NCBI GenBank assembly: GCA_011390785.1
Contig: JAABRR010000037.1
Span: 1-39,558 of the forward strand
DNA: 39,558 nt
Origin: Sphingobacteriia bacterium
Lineage (GTDB): Bacteria > Bacteroidota > Bacteroidia > Bacteroidales > UBA7960
Reading direction: 5' to 3'
In this document: positions 16,960 through 25,753 of the stretch, one piece after another
How positions within the stretch are numbered: position 1 is the first letter of the stretch
Layout: each line of letters starts with the position of its first letter
Notes under the pieces: model-generated
Seen by the model: the letters and a program-made list of their open reading frames with translations, nothing else
What the model was told of the DNA's origin: nothing
Databases searched by the model: none
Position numbers and translations under genes: made by a program

Positions 16960-17415
16960 TTATTCTCTTTTTCGGGTTTCCTTGGTCCAGGCGGTTGACC
17001 TGCCCATAAACCGCATTCCCATTACAAAACCTTTTATGTTTAATACACCGTTATCGTCGAACCACATGTAGGCATCGTAAGTTTTGCCATTTTCGGGGTC
17101 GTAAATGGTACCATTTTCCCATTCTTTGTCCTGAGCATCCCATTCAAAATCCTTGAGCAATATTATGCCTTTAAGCGGTCTGCTTCTCAGGCTTTGCTCA
17201 GGGTTATCCTTATCGGTTTTTGGTCTGCCGTTTTCATCCAGTGGCTCATCAAGCCAAACCAGTTTACCTTCGTACTTGCCGGCTGAGTTCTTGTATATTT
17301 CAACCTGCGATGTTTTTTTCTCTGTTAGCCAAAACCCAACTACCCGGTTCGACTGGGCTTTTACGGTAATACTTACCGCCAGGATCATGAATGATAAAAT
17401 AAGTACATGTTTCAT
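16960..17415 (-). CDS. DUF2147-family exported protein
   Basis: A 151-residue protein with a signal peptide (MKHVLILSFMILAVSITVKAQ, cleavage near Ala20). The mature part matches DUF2147: VVGFWLTEKKTSQVEIYKNSAGKYEG, an internal PLKGIILLKDFEWD, NGTIYDPENGKTYDAYMW and the C-terminal MRFMGRSTAW. The family is a small secreted beta-rich domain of unknown function, widespread in Bacteroidota and Proteobacteria. It is a single-gene unit with a candidate minus-strand promoter about 70 bases upstream. No active-site residues can be proposed. Confidence 0.85.
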   Translation of the reverse strand: MKHVLILSFMILAVSITVKAQSNRVVGFWLTEKKTSQVEIYKNSAGKYEGKLVWLDEPLDENGRPKTDKDNPEQSLRSRPLKGIILLKDFEWDAQDKEWENGTIYDPENGKTYDAYMWFDDNGVLNIKGFVMGMRFMGRSTAWTKETRKRE

Positions 17416-17483
17416 AAGCTTTGATTTTAAGATTAAAAGTTCTGTTTTAATAGGTTAATATTTTTAAGCTTTAAATTAATATT

Positions 17484-17491
17484 CAAAAATA
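17484..17491 (-). promoter_or_regulatory. Candidate -7 box for the DUF2147 gene
   Basis: The minus strand reads TATTTTTG, an exact TAnnTTTG match, 68 bases upstream of the start at 17415. The surrounding DNA is very AT-rich, so a chance match is possible. Confidence 0.35.
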
Positions 17492-17553
17492 CTTAATTAA
17501 TCAAAATAACAGTGCCGAATTTTTGCTGCAAAATATTGGCTAATTTTACCGCC

Positions 17554-18726
17554 ATGGAACAAGAAAAGATTGACAATTTTACAGAAAAGCTTAAAACAGC
17601 ATTTAATGAAGGTAATCTTGTAAAACTTACCTTAAGCAAATTGCGTGCAAAAGAGAACGATTTGCAAAAAATTACGATCACCCCGGTAAGGCTAAAGGCT
17701 GGGTTGAAGGTAAATTTCGTTTACAGCTATAAGAAACGTGATATTACAAAGAATTATTCTCTTGATGAATCATTGGATTTGATTAAAAATGGTCTTGCAG
17801 AAGATTTTTTAAGTGCTGATATGTACATTGTTGGTGAGAATGTAAAGTTGTTAATTGATAAAAAAAATGTGGCAAAGTTGCTCATTAAAAAGATTGACCT
17901 GCCCAAACCGGTTTCTCTCAATCATAACAGAATCAAAGAAAGGGCCATTGTTACGCAGGATAATATCTGGCTGCGCGAAGTTGGCATTACCAACGCTGCA
18001 TGGCAGGTAAAGCACGAAATGAAAGACAAGTACCTGCAAATAAACCGCTACATAGAATTGCTGCAACCCGAAATAGAGCGCCTGGAAAAGAAGGATCATC
18101 TTACGGTGGTGGATATGGGCTCGGGAAAAGGCTATCTTACTTTTGCCCTTTACCAGCATTTGACTAACTCATATTATAAAAACATCAATATGAAAGGGGT
18201 GGAGTACCGCCCTGACCTGGTGGATATTTGCAACCGAATTGCCACAAAAGCGGGGTTTGAAAATCTTGAATTTCTCCAGGGAACGATCGAAAATACACAG
18301 TTTGCTGATCCTGATATTCTCATTGCCCTACATGCCTGCGATACTGCCACTGATGATGCCATTTTTCGGGGCATATCGCAAAATGCTTCTCTAATTGTAT
18401 GTGCCCCCTGCTGTCATAAGCAGATCAGAAAAGCAATGAAGGTAGAGAATGAGTTTTCATCTGTTTTGAAACACGGCATTCTGGAAGAAAGACAGGCCGA
18501 ATTGCTAACGGATGGCCTCAGAGCTTTGATTATGGAAGTTTTTGGTTATAAAACCCGGGTTTTTGAATTTATCTCTTCTGAACATACCTCAAAGAACATA
18601 ATGATTGTAGGGCGGAAAGTGGGCATAAATGAAGCCAGGAAAGCAAAAGTACTTGAAGAGATTACAGCGGTAAAGCGTTTATTTGGTATTGAAAGACACT
18701 ACCTGGAAGACCTGTTAAATATGTAA
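17554..18726 (+). CDS. SAM-dependent methyltransferase, Methyltransf_32 type
   Basis: A 390-residue cytoplasmic protein. Residues 185-197 (VVDMGSGKGYLTF) form SAM-binding motif I, GVEYRPDLVDICNRIA (215-230) is the acidic-loop strand, and IALHACDTATDDAI (257-270) followed by IVCAPCCHKQIR (281-292) is the Cys-Cys-His motif typical of Methyltransf_32 proteins, the METTL25-like group. The N-terminal 120 residues form an additional domain of unknown role. The ATG at 17554 is chosen; a frame extension to 17512 covers likely promoter DNA. TAATTTTA at 17541 lies only 5 bases before the ATG, so the mRNA may have almost no leader. Substrate is unknown; RNA is possible for this fold but not demonstrated by the sequence. 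A repeat element follows the stop. Confidence 0.85.
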   Translation: MEQEKIDNFTEKLKTAFNEGNLVKLTLSKLRAKENDLQKITITPVRLKAGLKVNFVYSYKKRDITKNYSLDESLDLIKNGLAEDFLSADMYIVGENVKLLIDKKNVAKLLIKKIDLPKPVSLNHNRIKERAIVTQDNIWLREVGITNAAWQVKHEMKDKYLQINRYIELLQPEIERLEKKDHLTVVDMGSGKGYLTFALYQHLTNSYYKNINMKGVEYRPDLVDICNRIATKAGFENLEFLQGTIENTQFADPDILIALHACDTATDDAIFRGISQNASLIVCAPCCHKQIRKAMKVENEFSSVLKHGILEERQAELLTDGLRALIMEVFGYKTRVFEFISSEHTSKNIMIVGRKVGINEARKAKVLEEITAVKRLFGIERHYLEDLLNM

Positions 18727-18762
18727 TTCTGATCTAATATAAAGGATGTTGCGTTATGGGTT

Positions 18763-18833
18763 TGACTCCCTGGGAGTCATATGTTTATAGAAATCCATTG
18801 TTTTCTATAAACCTGCGACCCCCATGCGGGGTC
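18763..18833. repeat. Three-hairpin palindromic element between convergent genes
   Basis: Three perfect inverted repeats sit side by side: TGACTCCC/GGGAGTCA (18763-18779, 1-base loop), GTTTATAGAAA/TTTCTATAAAC (18783-18812, 8-base loop) and GACCCC/GGGGTC (18817-18833, 5-base loop). The outer two are GC-rich and related in form; the middle one is AT-rich with an 11-bp stem. The element fills the 155-base gap between the convergent methyltransferase and glycosyltransferase genes and has no coding capacity. It looks like a REP-type or MITE-type interspersed repeat, and could also act as a bidirectional terminator. A genome-wide copy count is not possible here. Confidence 0.6.
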
Positions 18834-18881
18834 AGATATTCTTACCAAACGAGATTGAGTTTTTATCTAAAACCCATTGCT

Positions 18882-19790
18882 TCAGTAATTCTGAAATTTG
18901 ATGGTTTGCCGGCAAATGTTTCCCAGTTTGTACATGTCCAATAAAACGAGAGATGGTTTTTTCTTCATCAGTTTTTTCACAATTATACCTTCAAATGATC
19001 GATAGGTAAAAGTAATTAATGTACAAAGATGATATTTTCTTATAGTATGCCATACTCTAAGGAGTTTTACCATTTTCAAAAGGTCTTTGTCTCCCTCAAT
19101 AATGCAATAAATCTTTAAAAGGTTACGGGTTCCTTCACGGGTTTTCAGCAAAAACTCTTTCGCATCCTGCAAACCAATGTGGATAAGTGGATTATCGATA
19201 TGTCTGATCCTGATTTGCTTTTTCAACAGGTTGTAACCCATCAAAGTATCTTCATGTCCGTAGCCCGATAAAGATACGTTGAAAGGAATCTTCATCAGGA
19301 GCTCTTTCGAGATCAGGAAGTTGTTGGTCATAAACGAGTGGTTGGGGTTGACTTGCCGCTCTGATGCTGTTTTTACTTCGCGTTGTGTACCATAAAGCCA
19401 GTGCAGAAATGTGTTGTCAGTGGGCGGTGTTGGTAAATAGCTTCGGCCCCCACAAACAATCAACTCATCTTGGGTATTTTCAACATACCGTTTTATGTAG
19501 TTCTCATCGGGGCACATAGAATCACAATCCATGAAAATGAGCCAGGGGTATTGCGCAGTACCTGCCAGCAAATTGCGTATCTGGCTGCGACCGATATTCT
19601 TTTCCAGTTCAATGATTTTTACATTGGCAAGCGAATTACATTCTCTGTTTTTTTCTTTAAAAAGTGGAGAAGAACGGTCGTCAACCATAATGATTTCGAA
19701 TGTAATCCGCTCGTATTTTGCCTGTCTGTGGAGTTCTTTAACCAATTCCCTTACATCGAAATTGAAAACGGGAATACAAATTGAATACAT
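18882..19790 (-). CDS. Family 2 glycosyltransferase
   Basis: A 302-residue GT-A fold enzyme. It begins directly with the nucleotide-binding strand MYSICIPVFNFDV, then FEIIMVDDRSS (31-41), ELEKNIGRSQIRNLL and the metal-binding LIFMDCDSMCPDENYI (DxD-type DCD). The acceptor region contains FLISKELLMKIPFN and GYGHEDTLMGYNL with the conserved ED pair. No clear transmembrane helix is present. It would transfer a sugar from a nucleotide donor to a surface glycan, lipid or protein; donor and acceptor are unknown. It lies 96 bases downstream of trkH on the same strand and might be cotranscribed, but no functional link to potassium uptake is evident. Confidence 0.88.
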   Translation of the reverse strand: MYSICIPVFNFDVRELVKELHRQAKYERITFEIIMVDDRSSPLFKEKNRECNSLANVKIIELEKNIGRSQIRNLLAGTAQYPWLIFMDCDSMCPDENYIKRYVENTQDELIVCGGRSYLPTPPTDNTFLHWLYGTQREVKTASERQVNPNHSFMTNNFLISKELLMKIPFNVSLSGYGHEDTLMGYNLLKKQIRIRHIDNPLIHIGLQDAKEFLLKTREGTRNLLKIYCIIEGDKDLLKMVKLLRVWHTIRKYHLCTLITFTYRSFEGIIVKKLMKKKPSLVLLDMYKLGNICRQTIKFQNY

Positions 19791-19886
19791 TTACCTGGTC
19801 TGCTTATATTTTTATTTGTTTTTTGCTTTAAAAGGCCGGATAGAACTAATTATTATGATCGAAGAGGTATGCGGTGGCTAAAGTAC

Positions 19887-21350
19887 TTATTTTTTCCAAA
19901 ATGCCGGGGTAAGAAGGAGCAAAACGGTAAATAATTCCAGCCTTCCCAGAAGCATAAAAAAGCTAAGCAACCATTTGATACTTACAGACAAATGTCCATA
20001 GTTTTCAACCGGCCCAACGGAACCAATTCCAGGCCCAATATTTCCCAGTGCAGCTGCTGTTGCACCAAGGGCGGTTTCAAAATCCAGTCCCAGCATCGAT
20101 AATAATGAACTACCCACAATAAAAACTAAAATATAAAGTAAAAAGAAAGCAAGGAAATTATAGATGATATCTGTAGGGATTGTCTTACCATCAAGCCGGG
20201 TGGGTAAAACAGCATCAGGATGGATGAGTCTTTTAAATTCCTGTGTAGTGTTTCGCAGCAAAAGCAGGTGTCTTACCATTTTCATGCCTCCTGCGGTAGA
20301 ACCGATGCATCCACCGGTAAAAAACAATAGAAAAATAATAAACCATAAAAAATCTTTCCATTGTAAATAATCAGCACTGATATAACCTGTGGTGGTAATT
20401 ATAGAAACTAACTGAAACAGACTATCCCTAAAAGCTTTTTCAAGGCCCAATTTATGAAAATACATTAACCCTGCGGTGAAAACTATGGTTAGCACTCCCA
20501 TAATTAGGAGATAGAACTTATATTCTTCATTCATGATAAGTTTAGAGAATTTGCCCTTTAAAGCAAAGTACAACAAACTGAAATTTGTTCCGGCTACTAT
20601 CATGAAAAATATAATAACATATTGTGTGTAGGCTCCGTAGGCTGCAATGCTATTATTTTTGGTAGAGAAGCCTCCGGTAGCCATAGTGCTGAAAGAATGA
20701 TTTATGGCATCGAAAAAATTCATTTCTCCAAGTGATAATAACAGACAAAGCACACCTGTAAAGAGCAGATATATCAACCAGAGTCTTTTGGCTGTTTCGG
20801 TGATACGCGGATGCAATCTGCTTGGAGTTGTTCCGGGTGCTTCAGCCACAAACAACTGCATACCGCCTATGCCTAGAATGGGTAAAATAGCCAGAGTAAG
20901 AACGATTATTCCCATGCCACCCAGCCAATGGGTAGTACTTCTCCAGAATAAAAGACTATGAGGCAGGGCTTCTACATTTGTAAGTGTTGATGCCCCCGTG
21001 GTTGTAAATCCGGAGATGGTTTCAAAATAGGCATCAGTAAAAGATGGGATTTGGCCTGAAAGCAAGAAAGGTAGCGATCCAAATAATGAAATGCTTATCC
21101 ATGTGAAGGTTACAATAATATAACCTTCTTTTTTCCCGATGTTTTTATGCTCGTGCTTGCGGGTAAACTGATGAAAGGAAAGCCCAAAACCAAAGGTAAT
21201 AACAGCACTTATGAGAATAGCTTTGGCAGCGCCATCAGGGTAAAATATTTCCCATATTGCACTTAGCGCAATAAATCCGGAAAGCAACATAAGAAGTATA
21301 CCAATAAAATTGATTACTACTCTTAAGTTTATTTCAGGACTTCTTGTCAT
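19887..21350 (-). CDS. trkH: TrkH-family potassium uptake channel subunit
   Basis: A 487-residue inner-membrane protein with the four pseudo-repeats of the TrkH/KtrB family. The filter-bearing P-loops can be seen as TISGFTTTGAST, TMATGGFSTKNNS, ITTTGYISADYLQW and ALGNIGPGIGSVG, each with the conserved glycine. About ten or more hydrophobic helices match the family length. It forms the K+ pathway and is gated by the cytoplasmic NAD(H)/nucleotide-binding TrkA ring encoded just upstream with a 13-base gap, so the two are an operon. The start at 21350 follows a normal spacing from the trkA stop. Confidence 0.95.
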   Translation of the reverse strand: MTRSPEINLRVVINFIGILLMLLSGFIALSAIWEIFYPDGAAKAILISAVITFGFGLSFHQFTRKHEHKNIGKKEGYIIVTFTWISISLFGSLPFLLSGQIPSFTDAYFETISGFTTTGASTLTNVEALPHSLLFWRSTTHWLGGMGIIVLTLAILPILGIGGMQLFVAEAPGTTPSRLHPRITETAKRLWLIYLLFTGVLCLLLSLGEMNFFDAINHSFSTMATGGFSTKNNSIAAYGAYTQYVIIFFMIVAGTNFSLLYFALKGKFSKLIMNEEYKFYLLIMGVLTIVFTAGLMYFHKLGLEKAFRDSLFQLVSIITTTGYISADYLQWKDFLWFIIFLLFFTGGCIGSTAGGMKMVRHLLLLRNTTQEFKRLIHPDAVLPTRLDGKTIPTDIIYNFLAFFLLYILVFIVGSSLLSMLGLDFETALGATAAALGNIGPGIGSVGPVENYGHLSVSIKWLLSFFMLLGRLELFTVLLLLTPAFWKK

Positions 21351-21363
21351 GATTCAATAATAA

Positions 21364-22707
21364 TTAAGCGCCTCTGAACATCCTGTCAACCGCATCAAAA
21401 GCTTCGGGAAGGGTAAAAACCACCACATGATCTCCTGCTTCTATCTGCAAATTGCCTGTAGCAATGATACCGCGGTTTTCTCTGATTATTCCACCAACAA
21501 TTGCTCCTGAAGGAAATTTAAGTTTACCCAGTGGTTTACGGGTAATCATAGTATTTGCATGGGCTTTGAATTCAAAAATTTCTGCATCTATTCCATTAAG
21601 ACATTTGGTAGATACCACTTCGGCCTTCATGGTAAAACGAATTATATAGCTTGCTGTAGCAAGCTTTTTATTAATAATAGTATCGATGCCAATGTTTTGT
21701 GATACTTCAATAAAATTGATGTTTTCAACCAGTGCTATTGTTTTACGTACTCCATATTTTTTAGCCAACAGGCAGGTAAGTATATTGGTTTCAGAGTTGT
21801 TGGTAACAGCAATTACCGCATCCATGGCCTGTATATTTTCTCTTTCAAGTAAAGCTACATCATGTGCATCTCCATTAATAATCATCGTGTGCCTAAGTTC
21901 ATCGGCCAGTTTGACAGATCTTTCGCTATCCAACTCAATAAGTTTTAGCTTGTAGTCTTTCTCAAGGTTTTTCGCCGTTAAAGTGCCCACTGTTCCTCCG
22001 CCCAAAATCATAACATTGTTTATAGAAAAGCTGTTTGCTCCTCCAAGTCTTAACAAATGATCTATCCCCTCAGGTTTGCTTACTACGTAGGCAAGGTCTT
22101 TTTGTTTAAAAATGTCCTCGCCACGGGGTATTATAGTTTTTGATTTACGATGTATGGCAACAGCTCTAAAGTCCAGTTCTTCATTTTCTTCGGCAATCTG
22201 ATTCAGGCTTTTGCCAATAACTCTGGCATCATTTCCAAGCCTGATAAGCAAAAGTGAAAGTTGGTCTCCTGTAAATTTAAAAATCTCGGTGGCGGCAGTA
22301 TTGATTATCAGATTGGTAATTTCTTTAGCGGCAATTTTTTCAGGACAAACAACGAAATCAACGCCCAGGTTTTTATACATTTCGCGGCTTTCTCCAATTG
22401 AATATGATGTGTCATTTACCTTGGCAATACATCTTTTTGCACCAAGATTTTTTGCCAGTATGCCCGAAAGCAGATTAGTGCGCCCATTAATAAATACTGA
22501 AATAAACAGATCAGTCTTTTTAATGTTGGCATTTTTAAGGTCATCAATAGAAGTGGGATCTCCAGAATATATCATAACATCGAGGGTTTGACTCACTGAT
22601 GATGTATATCCTTCAGGGAAAAATAAAGTTATATCGTGATTTTCGTCGTAAAGCAAACGTGCCAGATGCATCGCTATCTCGCCATCGCCGGCAATCATTA
22701 TATTCAT
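21364..22707 (-). CDS. trkA: TrkA potassium uptake regulatory subunit
   Basis: A 447-residue cytoplasmic protein with two tandem RCK units. Each starts with a Rossmann dinucleotide site: MNIMIAGDGEIAMHLARLL at residue 1 and VMILGGGTVGTLTAKNLEK near residue 232, and each ends with a TrkA_C-type ligand domain (for example GRKP-like ITRKPLGKLKFPSGAIVGG near the end). The length is that of the duplicated TrkA form. It binds NAD(H) or other nucleotides and controls TrkH. It is the first gene of the trkA-trkH operon, with an exact minus-strand -7 box about 140 bases upstream. Confidence 0.95.
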   Translation of the reverse strand: MNIMIAGDGEIAMHLARLLYDENHDITLFFPEGYTSSVSQTLDVMIYSGDPTSIDDLKNANIKKTDLFISVFINGRTNLLSGILAKNLGAKRCIAKVNDTSYSIGESREMYKNLGVDFVVCPEKIAAKEITNLIINTAATEIFKFTGDQLSLLLIRLGNDARVIGKSLNQIAEENEELDFRAVAIHRKSKTIIPRGEDIFKQKDLAYVVSKPEGIDHLLRLGGANSFSINNVMILGGGTVGTLTAKNLEKDYKLKLIELDSERSVKLADELRHTMIINGDAHDVALLERENIQAMDAVIAVTNNSETNILTCLLAKKYGVRKTIALVENINFIEVSQNIGIDTIINKKLATASYIIRFTMKAEVVSTKCLNGIDAEIFEFKAHANTMITRKPLGKLKFPSGAIVGGIIRENRGIIATGNLQIEAGDHVVVFTLPEAFDAVDRMFRGA

Positions 22708-23032
22708 ATTAGATATTTGATTTAGTTTTGTGGATTAGCGTAGATTGTTTTATTCAATTACTTTTCAGCTTTTTTTTTATGGATCAGCATGTAATAGTGG
22801 TCGCTGTAAGTTTCATAAAAGAATTTAAGAATTTGATTTTTTTGCTGTGCAAATATACACCCCTTTTCAAGAAATCTAATCAGCATTTTCATTAAAATCC
22901 ATAGGTTATTTGCGTAAATGTTAAATTCTTATCATAGATTGGGTCTATTTTTAACTAAATATGGAGATTTTTTGTCTACTCTCATCTTAATTAATTATTT
23001 TTACGAGATATTTCCTATACCCATCTTGTAAA
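22708..23032. other. 325-base divergent intergenic region
   Basis: An AT-rich gap between trkA (minus) and the hybrid kinase gene (plus). It contains the minus-strand -7 box at 22850. Toward the kinase, TTTG (22971-22974) and TATTTTTA (22996-23003) are separated by 21 bases and could form a weak promoter. No ORF, RNA gene or repeat was recognised. Confidence 0.55.
22850..22857 (-). promoter_or_regulatory. -7 box for the trkA-trkH operon
   Basis: The minus strand reads TATATTTG followed by C, an exact TAnnTTTG match, 143 bases before the trkA start. Confidence 0.5.
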
Positions 23033-25501
23033 ATGATTTTTTTACCGATACTTAACAACATAACCCTTGTAGTAACATTAAGCGTGGCTTATGTATTGGT
23101 AGGCCGGTATTTCGATCAGTCAAGCAAGAGAATTCAGATATTAAATGGTGTACTCTTTGGCTCTTTTATTATTTTAGGAATGTACAATTCCATTGAATCA
23201 GAGCCGGGTTTAATTTTTGATATGCGCTCTGTTATCTTATCTGTTGCCGGCTTGTTTGGGGGCCCTATTGTTGGAATTATAGCAGGTGCAATTGCATTGT
23301 CTTACCGTGTATGGTTAGGTGGCTCAGGAGTTTTAATGGGGGTTTTGGTCATTGTGGAGTCGGTTGCCTTAGGTATATTTTTTCATTACTTTATACGAAG
23401 AAAGCCTAAAATATCAGTCTATCTGCAATATTTTTTCATGGGTTTTCTGGTTCATGTTTTTATGTTAGCATCCATATTTGCCTTGCCGGAAGATATTCAT
23501 TCGACTGCTTTCAGAAATATCTTATTCCCTGTGCTGGTTCTGTATCCTGTAGTTTCATTTTTGGTGTGTGTGCTGTTTCATAATCAGATGCGATATTTCA
23601 ATCAGGTAAAAGACTTGTCAGAAAGTGAAGGGCGTTTTAAACAATTTTTTAATGAAAATCATATGGTTTTTTTGATTATCGACCCTGATACAACCCAGAT
23701 CAGAAATGTCAATAAAGCCGCCTCAAGATATTATGGATACGCTATTGACGATCTTCTATCGATGAATGTCTCTCAAATCAATATGCTGACTCAATCAGAA
23801 CTGGCCTTTCGAATATCTCTATCTTTAGAAAATTTGCAAAACAGGTTTGTGATGCAACATAAACTTGCTTCTGGTGATGTTCGGGATGTAGAAGTTTTTA
23901 CGGGACCAGTTGATTATGATGGGAAAACGCATTTGTATTCTATTGTTTGCGATATTACCGATCGACTGAAACTAGAAAATAAACTTAAACAAAGCGAACA
24001 GACTTACCGGGAGTTGTTTAATGTGAGTAATGATGTCATCCTTCTGTTGGATATTCAAGGGAATATTGTAACCTATAATAAGGTATTTGCAAGGTATTAC
24101 GGGTCAAAAACCGATTTTACTAATGAAAATTTCTTTTCCGTTTTGTCGACAAATGAAATGGGTGAAATAGAAAAATATTTTCAAAATGTAATCGAATCCC
24201 GAAAGCCCATGTCTTTTGAAGGATTTTCGTATGAAAAAAATTGGTGGATTACTTTTTATCCCATTCTAAAAGAAAAAGCCAATTTTGAAAGAATTGCCGT
24301 TTATGCGCAGGATATAACTTTGCAACGAAGATTGTTCAATCTTCAAAAGAATCTTCATGTAGCCGAAAAATCAGCCCAATTGAAGCAACATTTCTTATCG
24401 AATATGAGCCATGAAATGCGGACACCCATGAACGGCATCATTGGTATGGCAGAACTTATGGCTTTAACACCGCTTACAGATACACAAAAAGATTATCTGA
24501 CTACTATAAGAGATTCTTCATCTTCTCTGCTTTCATTGATAAATGATATTCTGGCTCTTTCCAACTTTGATTCCGGCAAAATACCCCTTTATCTTACTAA
24601 TATTAGTCTTAAAGAACTGGAAAACAAGATTATAAGCTTTTTCAGGGAAGATGCTATTGCCAAAGGCATCAATTTTGAAATTGATATCACATCTGAACTT
24701 CCCGAAAATATTGTATGTGATGAAAAACGATTAACTCAGGTATTGGTTAATATAATTGGGAACGCCTTAAAATTTACACCAAAGGGATTTGTTAAAGTAA
24801 AAGGTGAGCCGGTTAAAAAGAAAAATGCCGGCAACAGGCTCATTAAGTTTACAGTTGAAGATTCAGGTATTGGAATCGATGCAGACTTTATAAGTCAAAT
24901 TTTTGATGAATTTGCTCAGTTAGATAATTCTAAAACCCGCAAATATGAAGGATCAGGGCTTGGACTTGCCATAAGTAAGAGAATTGTTGAGCTTTTAAGA
25001 GGAGAAATTGGTGTTGATTCGGTGAAAGGCAAAGGAAGCAAATTTTGGTTTACCATTAAATCTGGCAAGGCTAATGAAGCAGGGAAAGTGAAAAAGGAAT
25101 CGGATCCCTATCAATACGAGCCTTTGGGCCTAAATGTGCTTATGGTTGAAGACAAAATTATTAACAGAAAGGTGGCTTCTCTGATTTTGAAAAATCTGGG
25201 TTGCCATACTGATATGGCTGAGAATGGTCTTATCGGTGTTGATATGGCTATGAAAAATAATTATGATGTTGTACTTATGGATATTCAGATGCCCGTAATG
25301 GATGGAATTACCGCCGTGAAGGCAATAAGAAAATCAAGCATTAAACAGCAACCTGTAATTATTGGACTTAGTGCAGAAGCCATGGAAGGCGCTGCCGAAA
25401 AATATATTGAGATGGGTATGAATGATTATATCACAAAACCCATTTTGCCCGCTGTTCTTTATGAAAAACTCTCCGAAATAAAGTATGAGAAAAAGGGGTG
25501 A
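23033..25501 (+). CDS. Hybrid sensor histidine kinase (5TM, PAS, PAS, HisKA, HATPase, receiver)
   Basis: An 822-residue inner-membrane signalling protein. Residues about 1-185 form hydrophobic helices resembling the LytS-type 5TM receptor region (AGLFGGPIVGIIAGAIALSYR). Two PAS domains follow (about 200-310 and 322-430). The kinase core has the H-box FLSNMSHEMRTPMNGIIG with His460, the N-box NIIGNALKFTP (Asn577), DSGIGI and GSGLGLAISKR. The receiver domain from about 700 has the acidic pair Glu706-Asp707, phospho-acceptor Asp750 (VVLMDIQMPVMDG) and Lys802. There is no C-terminal DNA-binding domain, so it is not a SusR-like hybrid regulator; it must pass phosphate to another protein or act by interaction. 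No partner regulator is adjacent. It is divergent from trkA. The signal is unknown. Confidence 0.94.
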   Translation: MIFLPILNNITLVVTLSVAYVLVGRYFDQSSKRIQILNGVLFGSFIILGMYNSIESEPGLIFDMRSVILSVAGLFGGPIVGIIAGAIALSYRVWLGGSGVLMGVLVIVESVALGIFFHYFIRRKPKISVYLQYFFMGFLVHVFMLASIFALPEDIHSTAFRNILFPVLVLYPVVSFLVCVLFHNQMRYFNQVKDLSESEGRFKQFFNENHMVFLIIDPDTTQIRNVNKAASRYYGYAIDDLLSMNVSQINMLTQSELAFRISLSLENLQNRFVMQHKLASGDVRDVEVFTGPVDYDGKTHLYSIVCDITDRLKLENKLKQSEQTYRELFNVSNDVILLLDIQGNIVTYNKVFARYYGSKTDFTNENFFSVLSTNEMGEIEKYFQNVIESRKPMSFEGFSYEKNWWITFYPILKEKANFERIAVYAQDITLQRRLFNLQKNLHVAEKSAQLKQHFLSNMSHEMRTPMNGIIGMAELMALTPLTDTQKDYLTTIRDSSSSLLSLINDILALSNFDSGKIPLYLTNISLKELENKIISFFREDAIAKGINFEIDITSELPENIVCDEKRLTQVLVNIIGNALKFTPKGFVKVKGEPVKKKNAGNRLIKFTVEDSGIGIDADFISQIFDEFAQLDNSKTRKYEGSGLGLAISKRIVELLRGEIGVDSVKGKGSKFWFTIKSGKANEAGKVKKESDPYQYEPLGLNVLMVEDKIINRKVASLILKNLGCHTDMAENGLIGVDMAMKNNYDVVLMDIQMPVMDGITAVKAIRKSSIKQQPVIIGLSAEAMEGAAEKYIEMGMNDYITKPILPAVLYEKLSEIKYEKKG

Positions 25502-25644
25502 TGGTTAATAACTCTTTTCTTGCAATCATTAATTGGGCGTTATGTTTATTTACAAACCTGCTGCCTGAATACTTATACTCCTGGTAATACCTGTTTACAA
25601 TTAAAAGAAGAGAATCAGAGCTTTATTTTTGATAGATTAATATT

Positions 25645-25652
25645 TACATTTG
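25645..25652 (+). promoter_or_regulatory. Candidate -7 box for the acyltransferase gene
   Basis: TACATTTG followed by C matches TAnnTTTG, 102 bases before the ATG at 25754. The 240-base gap to the hybrid kinase gene shows no other clear feature. Confidence 0.38.
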
Positions 25653-25753
25653 CTTTCCTGTTAACAATATCGAAAGCAGGTTTTTTAAACTACGTAATTT
25701 GTTGATAATTAAATTACAATAGAATAGTTGTTAAAAAAATATTGCTCAGATAT

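Noticed and set aside
18756-18944. 62-codon open frame after the methyltransferase
   Set aside because: It is made of the three-hairpin repeat and the end of the glycosyltransferase gene.
25554-25683. Inverted pair AAACCTGCT/AGCAGGTTT
   Set aside because: Separated by about 110 bases, short, and without other transposon-like features; noted only because a T-run follows.
25520-25705. 61-codon open frame between the hybrid kinase and the acyltransferase
   Set aside because: No conserved residues; it covers the likely acyltransferase promoter.
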